A stretch of DNA of 64,000 nt from Desulfuromonas sp. AOP6 (GCF_009731355.2 NZ_AP022810.1:434001-498000), one strand, 5' to 3'. Positions 41,473 to 50,682 are shown, numbered from the stretch's first letter. Numbers and translations: made by a program. Notes: generated by a model not told the origin, from the sequence alone.

Positions 41473-43704
41473 TTAAGGGCGAGTTACAACCCCGGTAGTC
41501 GGATCGCCACCAAGCCAATTGACAGTATCCAGCCAAGCGGCTGTGTCTACGGTAATGGTGCCTGTGAAGGTCCCATTCTCCAAATAATCGATCGTGTCGA
41601 AAGCAATCTGTTTGACGTAGGTGGGGTTATGTGCGTGCGCCCCAAAATCGTCGTACACGACCCACCAGTTCATTGCTGCCCGGAACTGGTCAAGAGAGAG
41701 ATAAGTTGGATTAACAGTGGCCACTAACACAGGTTTGAGGCCGCCTAAATCCGCTTCAGGATAGTCGAGGTCGATTAGAACACTTTTGACGACTTCCATG
41801 ATGTAACTGGCCGTCTGCTTCCGGCCCTTGTTAGCGGCTTCTAGTATTTCGACCGTCATCGAGTGGCAGCTGTTGCAGACCCCTTCGCTGTTGATGGTCA
41901 TGCTTTCAACATCGACCACGGAGTTGGAGTGGTTTTTGCCGGGCATGTGGCAGGCGACGCAGGGCCCTGCGGTGCCCGTTCCGGGGACGACCTCGTTGCC
42001 GTTAGCATCAGTGGTGCCAATGATGTCGTGCGGGGTGCTGTCGTAGACCTGGCCGGCGAACTCATAGCCGGCGTGGGTCTCTTCAGCAAAGAGGACGGCC
42101 CCGGCCGGGCCATGGTGCAGCACGCCATGGAAATCACGCGCTGCGTCATCCATTGCAACAAGACTGTCATTGTTGCCCCAGCCGCCGTGACAGGTCAGGC
42201 ACGCCTTCGATTCGTTAACACCCTTGAGGATGATCTCTTCTCCGCCGTAGGTGTAGTCCAAGACGATGTCAGCTCCGCTGACGGCCAAATCTCCTGTGGT
42301 TGCGCTAGTGTGGCACGCGCCGCAGTAGAGCATTTCGACTTTATTGGAGAGAAGTTCTCCGGTGTTTTCGTCATAAACAGGGTCGAGGTGCGAGAAGTCA
42401 TTGTTTGCGGGATCGTAGTTCGCCGGATCGCTCATGTAGTTCTTGGCGCCGGTGGTGGTGTGGCAACGCTGACAGGTTTCGCGACCTTCGGCAAAGGCAT
42501 TGTTGATTTCGGTGAATGCCAGCACGGAATGACGCTCATGCTCGTCATCAAGAGAGATGACCGCATCGGGCCCCAGCTCTTCTTTAACCAGGGCGATCTC
42601 GGCAGCGTGGCCCGATTTGGCCCACTGCTGATTAATCGTGATATTAGCGCTGTGGACATCGTGACAGGCGCTGCAAGCGTTTTCAGCTGTTTCGTCAATA
42701 ACGTAGCCTTCAATGTCAGTGGTGTTCGGATCGTCACCATGAGTTTCAAGCATCGACCAGGCAACGTTTTTGGTAAGGTGAAAGGCCTCTTGATCGTGGC
42801 AGTTTGCGCAGGTGTTGTATTCCGATGAGGAGATGGTAGTCACCTCCAAGTAATCCAACGTTACGCCGTCGTCCTTATAGACCGGGTGCTCTTCGTGAAT
42901 CGCAGGCTCCAGCAATTTACCTGCTTTGTGCGGGTCATGGCAGGTTTTGCATTGCATGGATGTGTAAATTTTGCCGGAACCATCATCAATCGCCGCAATC
43001 GCCGCACCATCGTCGACCTCCAGGTACTCTATGGCACCTTCATGGGTATGGCACTTGACGCATGAATGGCCAAACGGCAGATGGTCTTCCATGTGGCCAT
43101 TGAGTTTTGATCCATCGGTAGAGTATTCGGAACGGCCAGGCCCTGCAGATCCTGCGTGAGCCGAGGCAGCGTATCTCTCATAAATAGAATCCGCATCAGG
43201 GTGGTGAGGGAGGTGAGAGTCCGGCAGGGCATCATTATGGCACTTGCCGCAGGTATCGGAGCCGGGCAGAGGGTTGGGCATAGGCCCCACCCCATAATGC
43301 TCGCCGCCAGCCCCATGACAGGCTTCGCAGGTAACAGCAGCCAGGCCGGCAGTCGGAATGGCGCTCGAATCGAGCCAGGCTTCGAGCGAGCGACCATCGG
43401 CGATAGGGTCATGACACTGAGCACATCCATCAGCTTGCGCCGTTTCTTGGTCGATGTGGTCGCTGTGGATCACGTGTGCGCCAGCTAGGTAACCTGAGAC
43501 CGCTGCGGCACTCCAGCTTTTTCCTTCGTGGCATTCAATACAGGTTGCAGCTCCTGCATAACTGATCCCTGTGGCATCGGTGCCAAGAGAATCGGTCGTC
43601 GTGATAGCCCCGCTCGAATCACGGTTGCTGCCGCAACCTTGCAACAGCACCACCATAAGAGCGACCGCTGCAAATGGAACGAGAGTCAATAATCTTCTTC
43701 GCAT
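41473..43704 (-). CDS. 13-haem c-type cytochrome lipoprotein, probably on the outer surface
   Basis: 743 residues with thirteen CXXCH motifs, counted from CIECH near the N-terminus to CNSCH about 140 residues before the end. The leader MRRRLLTLVPF... ends in VVLLQGC, a lipobox with Cys24, so the mature protein is lipid-anchored, probably at the outer membrane. The C-terminal ~130 residues carry no haem. I start it at ATG 43704, which has AGGAGGT at 7 bases; the longer open frame has no ribosome site. It is the third gene of porin, periplasmic cytochrome, lipoprotein cytochrome, so it is the likely outward-facing terminal reductase or electron outlet. I cannot match it with confidence to OmcB, ExtA or another named cytochrome. 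Confidence 0.9.
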   Translation of the reverse strand: MRRRLLTLVPFAAVALMVVLLQGCGSNRDSSGAITTTDSLGTDATGISYAGAATCIECHEGKSWSAAAVSGYLAGAHVIHSDHIDQETAQADGCAQCHDPIADGRSLEAWLDSSAIPTAGLAAVTCEACHGAGGEHYGVGPMPNPLPGSDTCGKCHNDALPDSHLPHHPDADSIYERYAASAHAGSAGPGRSEYSTDGSKLNGHMEDHLPFGHSCVKCHTHEGAIEYLEVDDGAAIAAIDDGSGKIYTSMQCKTCHDPHKAGKLLEPAIHEEHPVYKDDGVTLDYLEVTTISSSEYNTCANCHDQEAFHLTKNVAWSMLETHGDDPNTTDIEGYVIDETAENACSACHDVHSANITINQQWAKSGHAAEIALVKEELGPDAVISLDDEHERHSVLAFTEINNAFAEGRETCQRCHTTTGAKNYMSDPANYDPANNDFSHLDPVYDENTGELLSNKVEMLYCGACHTSATTGDLAVSGADIVLDYTYGGEEIILKGVNESKACLTCHGGWGNNDSLVAMDDAARDFHGVLHHGPAGAVLFAEETHAGYEFAGQVYDSTPHDIIGTTDANGNEVVPGTGTAGPCVACHMPGKNHSNSVVDVESMTINSEGVCNSCHSMTVEILEAANKGRKQTASYIMEVVKSVLIDLDYPEADLGGLKPVLVATVNPTYLSLDQFRAAMNWWVVYDDFGAHAHNPTYVKQIAFDTIDYLENGTFTGTITVDTAAWLDTVNWLGGDPTTGVVTRP

Positions 43705-43738
43705 ACTTTTTACCTCCTGAGAGTTTAAGGTCATGCCG

Positions 43739-44560
43739 TTAGTGGCATTTACGACAGGTCTTTCCGTCGCTGGCCCGCTTGAGGCGGCCGTCGATATCGC
43801 TCCAGTCCGCAGGGTGCGGATTCACCCGCAGGCCAGTGGTGGCGCTGTGGCACTTGAGACAAATATCACCTTGTGGGTGGCAGGCCTGGCAGGTGGCCAG
43901 GTTCTTGCGGGCCTCACGGGCATGAGCCTGGGACCAACCGGTGGTGCTGGGGATAACCGAACCGCTGGTGTGGCAGCCCGCACATTGTGTTTCATCGTAT
44001 TGGGCGTGCATGCCATCCAGAGTGCCGTCGGTCCAGCCACGGCGGTGTGAATCAAGAGCCAGGTCAGCCGGAGCGAACTGGTTGTGGCAGTCGGAGCAGT
44101 AGTTGGGCTCGTGGCAGCTGGAGCACAACTGCTGGTTGGTGCGGGCGGCGATGGGGTGGGTTACGTGGAAATCGCTGCGATGCACGTTGATCATGTTGTT
44201 GCCGAAGTCACCCATTTCATCGGAACGCCCCGAAGTGTGGCAGTCCATGCAGTAGCTCTGCTGGTGGCAGGCGGCGCAGTCATAGGTGTTGCCCTTGGCA
44301 AAGGGACGATGGTTGAGGGCCCAGACGGGTCCGTGGGTTTTGAGGCCCGGCATCTCGACGGTGTCGACGAAGTCCTGATCGTGACACTGCAGACAGACCG
44401 AGGTCTCGGGAACGATGCTCTGCGCCCCCTCCACGTGGCAGGTGGCGCAATCCGTCCCTTCGATGTAGGTCAGATGCTCGGCGTGGTCGAAATCGACCGC
44501 CAATGCCGGTAGCGCCCACGCAAAGGTGACGGCCATAACGGCGATTAAACAGCGGATCAT
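43739..44560 (-). CDS. periplasmic 10-haem c-type cytochrome
   Basis: 273 residues with a Sec signal (cleavage after LAV/ALA near residue 21) and ten CXXCH motifs: CATCH, CLQCH, CAACH, CMDCH, CSSCH, CSDCH, CAGCH, CQACH, CLKCH and CRKCH, the last at the very C-terminus. About one haem per 27 residues means a haem wire, like MtrA or the periplasmic cytochromes of Geobacter porin-cytochrome complexes. It should sit inside or beneath the porin encoded just upstream (15-base gap) and pass electrons to the lipoprotein cytochrome encoded 34 bases downstream. Confidence 0.92.
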   Translation of the reverse strand: MIRCLIAVMAVTFAWALPALAVDFDHAEHLTYIEGTDCATCHVEGAQSIVPETSVCLQCHDQDFVDTVEMPGLKTHGPVWALNHRPFAKGNTYDCAACHQQSYCMDCHTSGRSDEMGDFGNNMINVHRSDFHVTHPIAARTNQQLCSSCHEPNYCSDCHNQFAPADLALDSHRRGWTDGTLDGMHAQYDETQCAGCHTSGSVIPSTTGWSQAHAREARKNLATCQACHPQGDICLKCHSATTGLRVNPHPADWSDIDGRLKRASDGKTCRKCH

Positions 44561-44575
44561 ATCGTCACTCCTTTA

Positions 44576-45790
44576 CTAAAAGAGGATGTTGAGGCGAACG
44601 CGGCCACGGTTGTAGTAGTCCCACAGATCACTCTCAACCCGCTCGATCTTGGCCTGCACGTTGACCTTCTTGGTGATGTAGCCGGTCACGTCAGCCCAAT
44701 AGCGGGAGCTGGTGGTTTCGTCATCTTCGTCATCGATGCGGCGGTCCAGAACATCGACCTCAAGACCAACACCAGCCTGAACGTACGAATTGAACAGATA
44801 GGCGGCGCGGGCTTTGAAGCCCATGAGATCCTGGCCGTCGCCGTCTTCACGCACGACACCGGTCAGATAACCGGAGAAGTTGCGGGTACGGATTTTCTCG
44901 ATACCGGCTTCGAAGACGTCGGCGTCAGCGAACTCGGGGTAGATCTCGCGAGTGTAGCGGCCAAAGGCATGCAGACCCACGGCGATGCGGTAGGTCAGTT
45001 CGGCCATGACTTCTTCGTACTCGTTGACGGCAAAGACGGAATAAATGGAGGTGGCGGAGAATACCGGGAGGGAGTAGAGATATTCAGCCCGCAGGCCCCA
45101 TTTGTCGTTGGGACGGTACTTGGCGCCACCCAGGAAATAGGAGACGCTGTTGGACAGGTAGTCGAACTGGACTTCACTGTAGAGGTTGAGCACGTTGCGG
45201 AAGTCGTAGTCGACATCGAGTCCGAAGAGCTCTTTTGCCAGTTCGCCGTTGTCCCACTTCTGCACGTAGGACAGACCCAGGTCGAGGCTGTCGAAGAAAC
45301 GGCCGCTGAGCTCGCCGCCGAACATGAGGTCGTCGGCGCTGTAGCCGCTGTAATAGGCGACGTCGCCACCGCCGAACAGAGCCAGCTTGAGGGGACCGAG
45401 GTTGTCGTAGTCGAGATAGAGACCGTCCATCATCGAGGCCCCGGCCGTGGTGGAGATGAACTGTCGACCGAGCTTCAGATTCAGGTCGTCGATCAGGTCC
45501 TTCTTTTCGAAATAAGCGTAGTAAAGACGGCTCTCGATATCCACTTCGTCCTTGAAGTCATCGGCCAGGCGGCCGTAACCACGGAAGTCGAGTCCGTCTC
45601 CGTCGATGTCCCTGACGTTGAGCATCAGGTACTGATAGGCCGGCATGGCGGTGTCGCCCTCGGCATCATCGTACCATTCGATCTCGGTGCTTGAGCGTCC
45701 CGAGATCGAGGCTGCCAGCGCATCGACCGCCGGCATCAGCGCCAGCAGCATCGCGGCCATGCAGACCGTCCATCGGTGCCATACTTTCAT
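44576..45790 (-). CDS. outer-membrane beta-barrel porin of a porin-cytochrome complex
   Basis: 404 residues, Sec signal (ALA-ASISG near residue 26), then alternating hydrophobic/polar strands with aromatic girdles (YLMLNVRDIDGDGLDFRGYG, LYYAYFEKKDLI, LNLKLGRQFI) and the final Phe of outer-membrane barrels (VRLNILF). AAGGAGG lies before the ATG. Length and position before two multihaem cytochromes match the porins of trans-outer-membrane conduits (OmbB, ExtB/ExtE-type), shorter than MtrB. It is the first gene of the operon with the sigma-54 promoter at 45945-45963. Confidence 0.85.
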   Translation of the reverse strand: MKVWHRWTVCMAAMLLALMPAVDALAASISGRSSTEIEWYDDAEGDTAMPAYQYLMLNVRDIDGDGLDFRGYGRLADDFKDEVDIESRLYYAYFEKKDLIDDLNLKLGRQFISTTAGASMMDGLYLDYDNLGPLKLALFGGGDVAYYSGYSADDLMFGGELSGRFFDSLDLGLSYVQKWDNGELAKELFGLDVDYDFRNVLNLYSEVQFDYLSNSVSYFLGGAKYRPNDKWGLRAEYLYSLPVFSATSIYSVFAVNEYEEVMAELTYRIAVGLHAFGRYTREIYPEFADADVFEAGIEKIRTRNFSGYLTGVVREDGDGQDLMGFKARAAYLFNSYVQAGVGLEVDVLDRRIDDEDDETTSSRYWADVTGYITKKVNVQAKIERVESDLWDYYNRGRVRLNILF

Positions 45791-45944
45791 GTTGCCTCCT
45801 TGGGGTATGTTTTCCCAGTCACTTTGATTTCATGTGATTTTCATCACCCACGGTTTTAATGTCTTCGCGATCACTCCTTTCCCCGTGTTTGGTTGTTAGA
45901 CCTCCCTTTGACATGGGAAGCTTTTGGATTAAATTGGAAATTCC

Positions 45945-45963
45945 AAAGCGTGAACCGTGCCAA
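45945..45963 (-). promoter_or_regulatory. predicted sigma-54 promoter of the porin-cytochrome operon
   Basis: Minus strand TTGGCACGGTTCACGCTTT: the -24 element TTGGCACG is consensus and GC follows GG after exactly ten bases (GG 45961-45960, GC 45949-45948). Start near 45936, leader about 146 bases. Sigma-54 needs an activator; three operator-like repeats lie 52-116 bases upstream of the promoter. Confidence 0.72.
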
Positions 45964-46014
45964 TAGAATAAAGCTTGTATTTACGGAATGTTGCGTGGTG
46001 GGGAAGGGGTAGTG

Positions 46015-46079
46015 TTGCGAAATATCGCAAAAAATATTGTGATATTTCGCGATTAATGATAATTTGCGATATTTCGCAG
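46015..46079. promoter_or_regulatory. three operator-like inverted repeats, probable activator binding sites
   Basis: TTGCGA-N4-TCGCAA at 46015-46030, TTGTGA-N4-TCGCGA at 46037-46052 and TTGCGA-N4-TCGCAG at 46064-46079. Starts are 22 and 27 bases apart. They are placed as enhancer sites for the sigma-54 promoter at 45945-45963 and just before the activator gene itself, which they may also autoregulate. Confidence 0.7.
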
Positions 46080-46124
46080 CTCGGGCGGGAACAGTTTGAA
46101 GATTCAGATAGTTAGGGAGTGCTA

Positions 46125-47750
46125 ATGTATTCTGACGGTTTTTTTAAGGAAGTTACTTTATTGATTTGCAGCAGCCTTGATATCCGGCAGGCGTTGCAGC
46201 GATGCTTGGCTTATCTGCAAACGTTCTTCCCTCTGGATGAGGTCCTTATTTCCCTTGCTGACCAGGAGAGACAGCAGCGGTGGCACATTTTGGCTCATGC
46301 CTCCAAAAACGTTGCTCCCTTGGCCGTGGAGGCCGTTCCTCTCCCTCCTCATGTCTATTCAAGGTATCTGGAAGCGATGCGTGGAAATGCGAAACTTATC
46401 GACGACACCAATCTCGATGCATTTGCGCGATCATTTGAGCCCTATGTGAAAAACAAAGGGTTTTCCGAGATCATTCTGCCCTTGCGGATTGAGGAGAACG
46501 ACCTCGGCCTGCTTGTGTTAAGAGCGAGGGGCAAGAATCGGTTTAACAAAGACCATGTCGCACTCATCACTTCTGTCCGTGAACCTTTTGCCATTGCGAC
46601 CGCCAATGCGATAAGACACCAAAAATTGCTCGATTATAAGAATCAACTCGATCGGGATAATCGTTTCCTCAAAAATGAGCTGAAGATCCAAGTTCGGGAC
46701 GAAATTATTGGTGAAAACAGTGGTCTGGCAACGGTCATGAGTATGGTGAAACAGGTGGGGGGCCTCACCAACACTGTCTTGCTGTTGGGAGAAACAGGGA
46801 CCGGCAAGGAAGTCATCGCCAATGCGGTCCACCGTTTGTCTCCTCGCAAAGACGGTCCTTTTGTTAAAGTGAATTGCGGTGCCATACCGGAGTCTTTGAT
46901 CGACAGTGAGCTTTTTGGTCATGAGAGGGGGGCCTTCAGCGGCGCCATCAGTCAAAAACCGGGTCGATTCGAGCGTGCCCACGGAGGAACCATCTTTCTG
47001 GATGAGATTGGTGAACTCCCTCTACAGGCACAGGTTCGCCTTCTGAGAGTCCTGCAAAATAAGGAGATTGAGCGGGTCGGAGGGACGACGTCAATCCCTG
47101 TAGATATCCGGGTTATTGCCGCCACCCACCGTGATTTGCAGAAGATGGTTTCCGAAAACCTATTTAGGGAGGATCTCTGGTTCAGACTTAATGCGTATCC
47201 TATCGTTATCCCACCTGTGAGACATCGCGGCGAGGATATTCCTGCCCTTCTTGAGTATCTTGTCGAAGTTAAGTCGAAGGAACTGGGATTTCGCACCCCG
47301 CCTGAAATAGCCCCCGGTGCTATGGATTGTTTAACGCAATACCCTTGGCCGGGGAATGTGCGAGAAATGGAAAACGTTGTGGAAAGAGCCTTGATTCAGA
47401 ATAAAGGGCGGATTCTTTCCCGAGATCACTTTAACCTGTCGGAGCATTCCAACTGTTCATCCGATCGGTTCGGGGAAATGGGACGATGTTTGTTCCCGTG
47501 TCTGGCGAAGCTTTCGCAAGAGGATGGAAAAAAATATGAATTACTTCCTGAAACCACCAATCTGGAAGAGGTCGTATGTCAACATATTAAGCGTGTGTTG
47601 AAAATGACGGGAGGGAAAGTCCATGGCCCGAATGGTGCCGCAGAATTGTTGGGGACAAATGCCAGCACTCTTCGCAGCCGAATGAAAAAACTCGGAATTG
47701 TTGTCGATGGGAAGGCCAGAGATGATTCGACCGCTGTAGGGTCCGGTTAG
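46125..47750 (+). CDS. GAF-domain sigma-54-dependent transcription activator
   Basis: 541 residues: GAF sensor domain (about 10-170), AAA+ sigma-54 activation domain and C-terminal Fis-type helix-turn-helix (about 480-525, NGAAELLGTNASTLRSRMKKL). Walker A GETGTGKE at 222-229, sigma-54 contact loop GAFSGA at 269-274 (Ser for the usual Thr), Walker B GGTIFLDEIGELPL, and WPGNVREMEN in the sensor II region are all intact. The GAF domain has no receiver-type Asp, so it senses a ligand itself. ATG 46125 follows AGGGAG by 5 bases. Gene composition is more AT-rich than its neighbours. It most likely binds the three repeats in front of it and activates the porin-cytochrome operon. Confidence 0.92.
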   Translation: MYSDGFFKEVTLLICSSLDIRQALQRCLAYLQTFFPLDEVLISLADQERQQRWHILAHASKNVAPLAVEAVPLPPHVYSRYLEAMRGNAKLIDDTNLDAFARSFEPYVKNKGFSEIILPLRIEENDLGLLVLRARGKNRFNKDHVALITSVREPFAIATANAIRHQKLLDYKNQLDRDNRFLKNELKIQVRDEIIGENSGLATVMSMVKQVGGLTNTVLLLGETGTGKEVIANAVHRLSPRKDGPFVKVNCGAIPESLIDSELFGHERGAFSGAISQKPGRFERAHGGTIFLDEIGELPLQAQVRLLRVLQNKEIERVGGTTSIPVDIRVIAATHRDLQKMVSENLFREDLWFRLNAYPIVIPPVRHRGEDIPALLEYLVEVKSKELGFRTPPEIAPGAMDCLTQYPWPGNVREMENVVERALIQNKGRILSRDHFNLSEHSNCSSDRFGEMGRCLFPCLAKLSQEDGKKYELLPETTNLEEVVCQHIKRVLKMTGGKVHGPNGAAELLGTNASTLRSRMKKLGIVVDGKARDDSTAVGSG

Positions 47751-47758
47751 TTTCTTGC

Positions 47759-47791
47759 AATGGGGGTGTTGCCTCTTACAGCACCCCCATT
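47759..47791. terminator. bidirectional hairpin terminator
   Basis: AATGGGGGTG pairs with CACCCCCATT, extended by three further pairs (one G-T), loop of 7. Lies between the activator gene (+) and speA (-), four bases before the speA stop codon. Confidence 0.75.
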
Positions 47792-47794
47792 AAA

Positions 47795-49708
47795 CTACCT
47801 CTCATAATACGTATACCCCGCCAAGCTCCCCCGAAACTCCTCCAACAACAACTGCCGCTCGGCTACCGTCAGCCGCCCCAGCCGCACTGCAGCCTCAGCC
47901 GTGCCGCGCAGCTGCTCAAACAGGAGCTGCGGGTTGTATTCCACATAACTGAGTACATCGCCGATGCTATCGCCGGGAATCTCTTTCATCACGTCGAAAC
48001 TGCCGTCCTCATTGAGTCGCACACTCACAACGTGGGTGTCCCCGAAGAGGTTGTGCAGGTCGCCCAAGGTCTCCTGATAGGCGCCCATGAGGAAGACGCC
48101 GAGATAGTATTCCTCTTCTTTTTTCAGCGGGTGTACGGGCAGAATGCGGCTCTCGCCGCCGGCGACGATGAAGGCGTCGAGCTTGCCGTCGCAATCGCAG
48201 GTGAGGTCCGAGATAATGGCCTCGCGTCGGGGGGCCTCCAGGTGGCGGTGCAGGGGGATGATGGGGAAGAGCTGGCCGATGGCCCAGGTGTCGGGCAGGG
48301 ATTGAAAGACGCTGAAGTTGCCGTAGTAGATATCGGCCAGACTTTCACGCAGGCCCTCCAGGCCTAAAGGCGTTTTGCCGGTCTCGATGATATGCCGGAG
48401 AATGTTCTGAGCGATGGCCAGAAAGATGTTCTCGCCCAGGGAGCGATCCCGCAGGCCGATCTGGCCATCCTTGTAAAGCTCGCGGATGCGGTCGCGACAG
48501 GAGAGCGCCTCGTTGTAGCGGTTGACCGGGTCCGCTTCGCTGTCCTCGTCGCGCAGGGCGAAGAGCTGGTGCAGCAAGGGGTGGGCCTCGGCCGGCAGGG
48601 CGTCAGGCAGGGCGACGGCCTCGAAATGCATGACGTCGAGGATGTTGAAAAGGAGCATGGAGGCGTAGGCCACCGTGGCCCGACCCGATTCGGTGACGAT
48701 ATGCGGATGGGGGATGCCTTCCGCGTCCAGAGTCTGGCCGATGGTGCCGACCAGGGTATCGCAGTAGTCGTCAAGGGTATAGTCGCGGGAATGGACATGG
48801 CCGGAGCGGACGCCACTGTAATCCACGGCCAGGCCACCGCCGAGGTCGAGGTAGCCCATGGTGGCCCCTTCGCGCACCAGATCGCTGTAATAACGACAGG
48901 CTTCCAGGACGCCGGCACGGATATCGGCCAGGTGCGGGATCTGCGAGCCGAGATGGCAGTGCAGCAGCTGCAGGCAGTCGAGCATCTGCTCCTGGCGGAG
49001 GGTGTCGACCACGGAGAGGAGCTGGGCCGTGCTCAGCCCGAAGCTGCTGCGGTCGCCGCTGGTCTCCGTCCACAGGCCGCCGACCTTGGCGGAAACCTTC
49101 ACACGAGCACCGATGAGGGGACGGATTCCGAGAGCCTTGCTGCGCTCGATGAGCAGGGGGAGCTCGGAAGGGGATTCGATAACGAAAATGCAGCGATAGC
49201 CCAGCCTGTCTGCCCACAGACCGAGATCGATAAACTCGCGGTCCTTGTAGCCGTTGAGGATCAGCAACCCCCCTTCCCGCAGGGAAGCCAGCGCCAGCAC
49301 CAGCTCGGCTTTGCTCCCGGCCTCCAGGCCGTGGCCGTAGGGCGCGCCGAAGCGGACAATCTCCTCAATGACCTGACACTGCTGGTTGACCTTGACGGGG
49401 AAGACCCCCCGGTATTCGCCCCGGTAGCCGGCGCGATCAATGGCGGCGCGAAAGGTCTCGTTGAGGAAGGCGATGCGGGCGTCGAGCAGGTTTTCGATGC
49501 GCAGCAATACGGGCATGGTATGGCCACGTTCTTCGATACCGGCGACGATGTCCATGAGGGAGACCGATACTTTTTTGCCCTGAAAGCGGGCATTAACCGC
49601 CACATTCCCCTGCTCGTCGAGATCGAAGTGACCAGCCCCCCATTCACGGATGCCGTAGAGGGCGGCGGATGCCTCAAGAGTCCAGTTCTGCGCAAGTTTT
49701 CGGTTCAT
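47795..49708 (-). CDS. speA: biosynthetic arginine decarboxylase
   Basis: PLP enzyme of 637 residues that makes agmatine from arginine, first step of polyamine synthesis. The PLP lysine is Lys106 in VFPVKVNQQ; GLEAGSKAEL, LHCHLGSQIPH, the substrate loop DLGGGLAVDYSG and the C-terminal CDCDGKLD region are all typical of SpeA. Length 637 is normal. The start ATG is followed by the usual NWTLEASAALYGI segment. speE lies 128 bases upstream on the same strand, so both belong to the route to spermidine. No agmatine ureohydrolase (speB) is in the window. Confidence 0.95.
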   Translation of the reverse strand: MNRKLAQNWTLEASAALYGIREWGAGHFDLDEQGNVAVNARFQGKKVSVSLMDIVAGIEERGHTMPVLLRIENLLDARIAFLNETFRAAIDRAGYRGEYRGVFPVKVNQQCQVIEEIVRFGAPYGHGLEAGSKAELVLALASLREGGLLILNGYKDREFIDLGLWADRLGYRCIFVIESPSELPLLIERSKALGIRPLIGARVKVSAKVGGLWTETSGDRSSFGLSTAQLLSVVDTLRQEQMLDCLQLLHCHLGSQIPHLADIRAGVLEACRYYSDLVREGATMGYLDLGGGLAVDYSGVRSGHVHSRDYTLDDYCDTLVGTIGQTLDAEGIPHPHIVTESGRATVAYASMLLFNILDVMHFEAVALPDALPAEAHPLLHQLFALRDEDSEADPVNRYNEALSCRDRIRELYKDGQIGLRDRSLGENIFLAIAQNILRHIIETGKTPLGLEGLRESLADIYYGNFSVFQSLPDTWAIGQLFPIIPLHRHLEAPRREAIISDLTCDCDGKLDAFIVAGGESRILPVHPLKKEEEYYLGVFLMGAYQETLGDLHNLFGDTHVVSVRLNEDGSFDVMKEIPGDSIGDVLSYVEYNPQLLFEQLRGTAEAAVRLGRLTVAERQLLLEEFRGSLAGYTYYER

Positions 49709-49836
49709 CGTTGGCTGCTCCCGGTGGATGGAGTTCCCTAAAATAGAAATCGGCGTGTTCGACTCAAAGGTGAAAGCCGTGGAGACGGTATGCGCTCCGC
49801 GGCCCGGCCATCAGGGTCGTTGGTTTGGTGCCCGGC

Positions 49837-50682
49837 CTAGGGGGCGATGTTCTCACGAGCGAAGGTCGGCAGCATGAAGGCGCCGAGGTGCAGATCCTCG
49901 TTGTAGTATTTGGTGTAAAAGCCCCGCTTGGCGGCGCGTTCGCGGTTGAAATCCTTCACCGGGTGATACTTCTTGCTGGCGAAGGCGAAGCTCCAGAAAC
50001 CACTGGGATAGGTGGGGATGAAGGCCTGGTACATCTCCACCAGGGGGAAGACGTTGCGCAGGTTGGCATACATGTTCTTCTGGATCTCGGCATGGTAGAA
50101 GGGGGACTCGCTCTGGGCCACCATGATGCCGTCCTCTTTCAGGGCGCCGAAAACCAGACGGTAGAAGTCTTCTTCAAAGAGACCGACGGCCGGGCCGATG
50201 GGATCGGTGGAATCAACCATGATCACATCAAATTCGTTCTGGTGGTCGCGGATATAGGCGAGGCCGTCATCCACGTGCAGTTTGACGCGGGGATTGCTGC
50301 CGTCAATCTCGCAGGCCATGGAGGGCAGCAGTTCGATGGATTTGTCGATGACGAGGCCGTCGATTTCGCACAAAACTGCCAGTTCCACCCCTTTATGCTT
50401 CATGATCTCCCGAATGGTACCACCGTCGCCACCGCCGATGACCAGCACCTTCTTCGGATGAGGGTGGGTGAAGAGGGCGGGATGGGTGATCATGTCGTGA
50501 TAGACAAACTCGTCCCGTTCGGTCACCATGACCAGGCCGTCCAGGAGCATCATCCTGCCATATTCCAGGGTTTCGATGATGTCGAGCTGCTGAAATTCGC
50601 TCTTGCCGGAAAAGAGGGTTTTGGTTGCCTTCATGGTGATGCCGACGTTTTCCGAGTGTTTTTCCGTGTACCACAAGTCCAT
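49837..50682 (-). CDS. speE: spermidine synthase
   Basis: Aminopropyltransferase joining putrescine and decarboxylated S-adenosylmethionine, about 281 residues. VIGGGDGGTIREI (SAM site), LCEIDGLVID, and the catalytic loop VDSTDPIGPA are clear. The start at ATG 50682 (MDLWYTEKH) is preferred since GAAAGG lies nine bases before it; ATG 50691 abuts that ribosome site. It comes before speA on the same strand with 128 bases between, perhaps cotranscribed. Confidence 0.95.
   Translation of the reverse strand: MDLWYTEKHSENVGITMKATKTLFSGKSEFQQLDIIETLEYGRMMLLDGLVMVTERDEFVYHDMITHPALFTHPHPKKVLVIGGGDGGTIREIMKHKGVELAVLCEIDGLVIDKSIELLPSMACEIDGSNPRVKLHVDDGLAYIRDHQNEFDVIMVDSTDPIGPAVGLFEEDFYRLVFGALKEDGIMVAQSESPFYHAEIQKNMYANLRNVFPLVEMYQAFIPTYPSGFWSFAFASKKYHPVKDFNRERAAKRGFYTKYYNEDLHLGAFMLPTFARENIAP

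Larger units (their letters stand above)
45791..46124. promoter_or_regulatory. control region between the porin operon and its probable activator gene
   Basis: 334 bases between divergent genes. It contains a -24/-12 promoter (45945-45963) reading towards the porin gene, a 13-base palindrome TTGGAAATTCCAA (45934-45946) touching that promoter, and three copies of an inverted repeat (46015-46079) upstream of it. The remaining AT-rich parts show nothing further that I can name. Confidence 0.7.
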
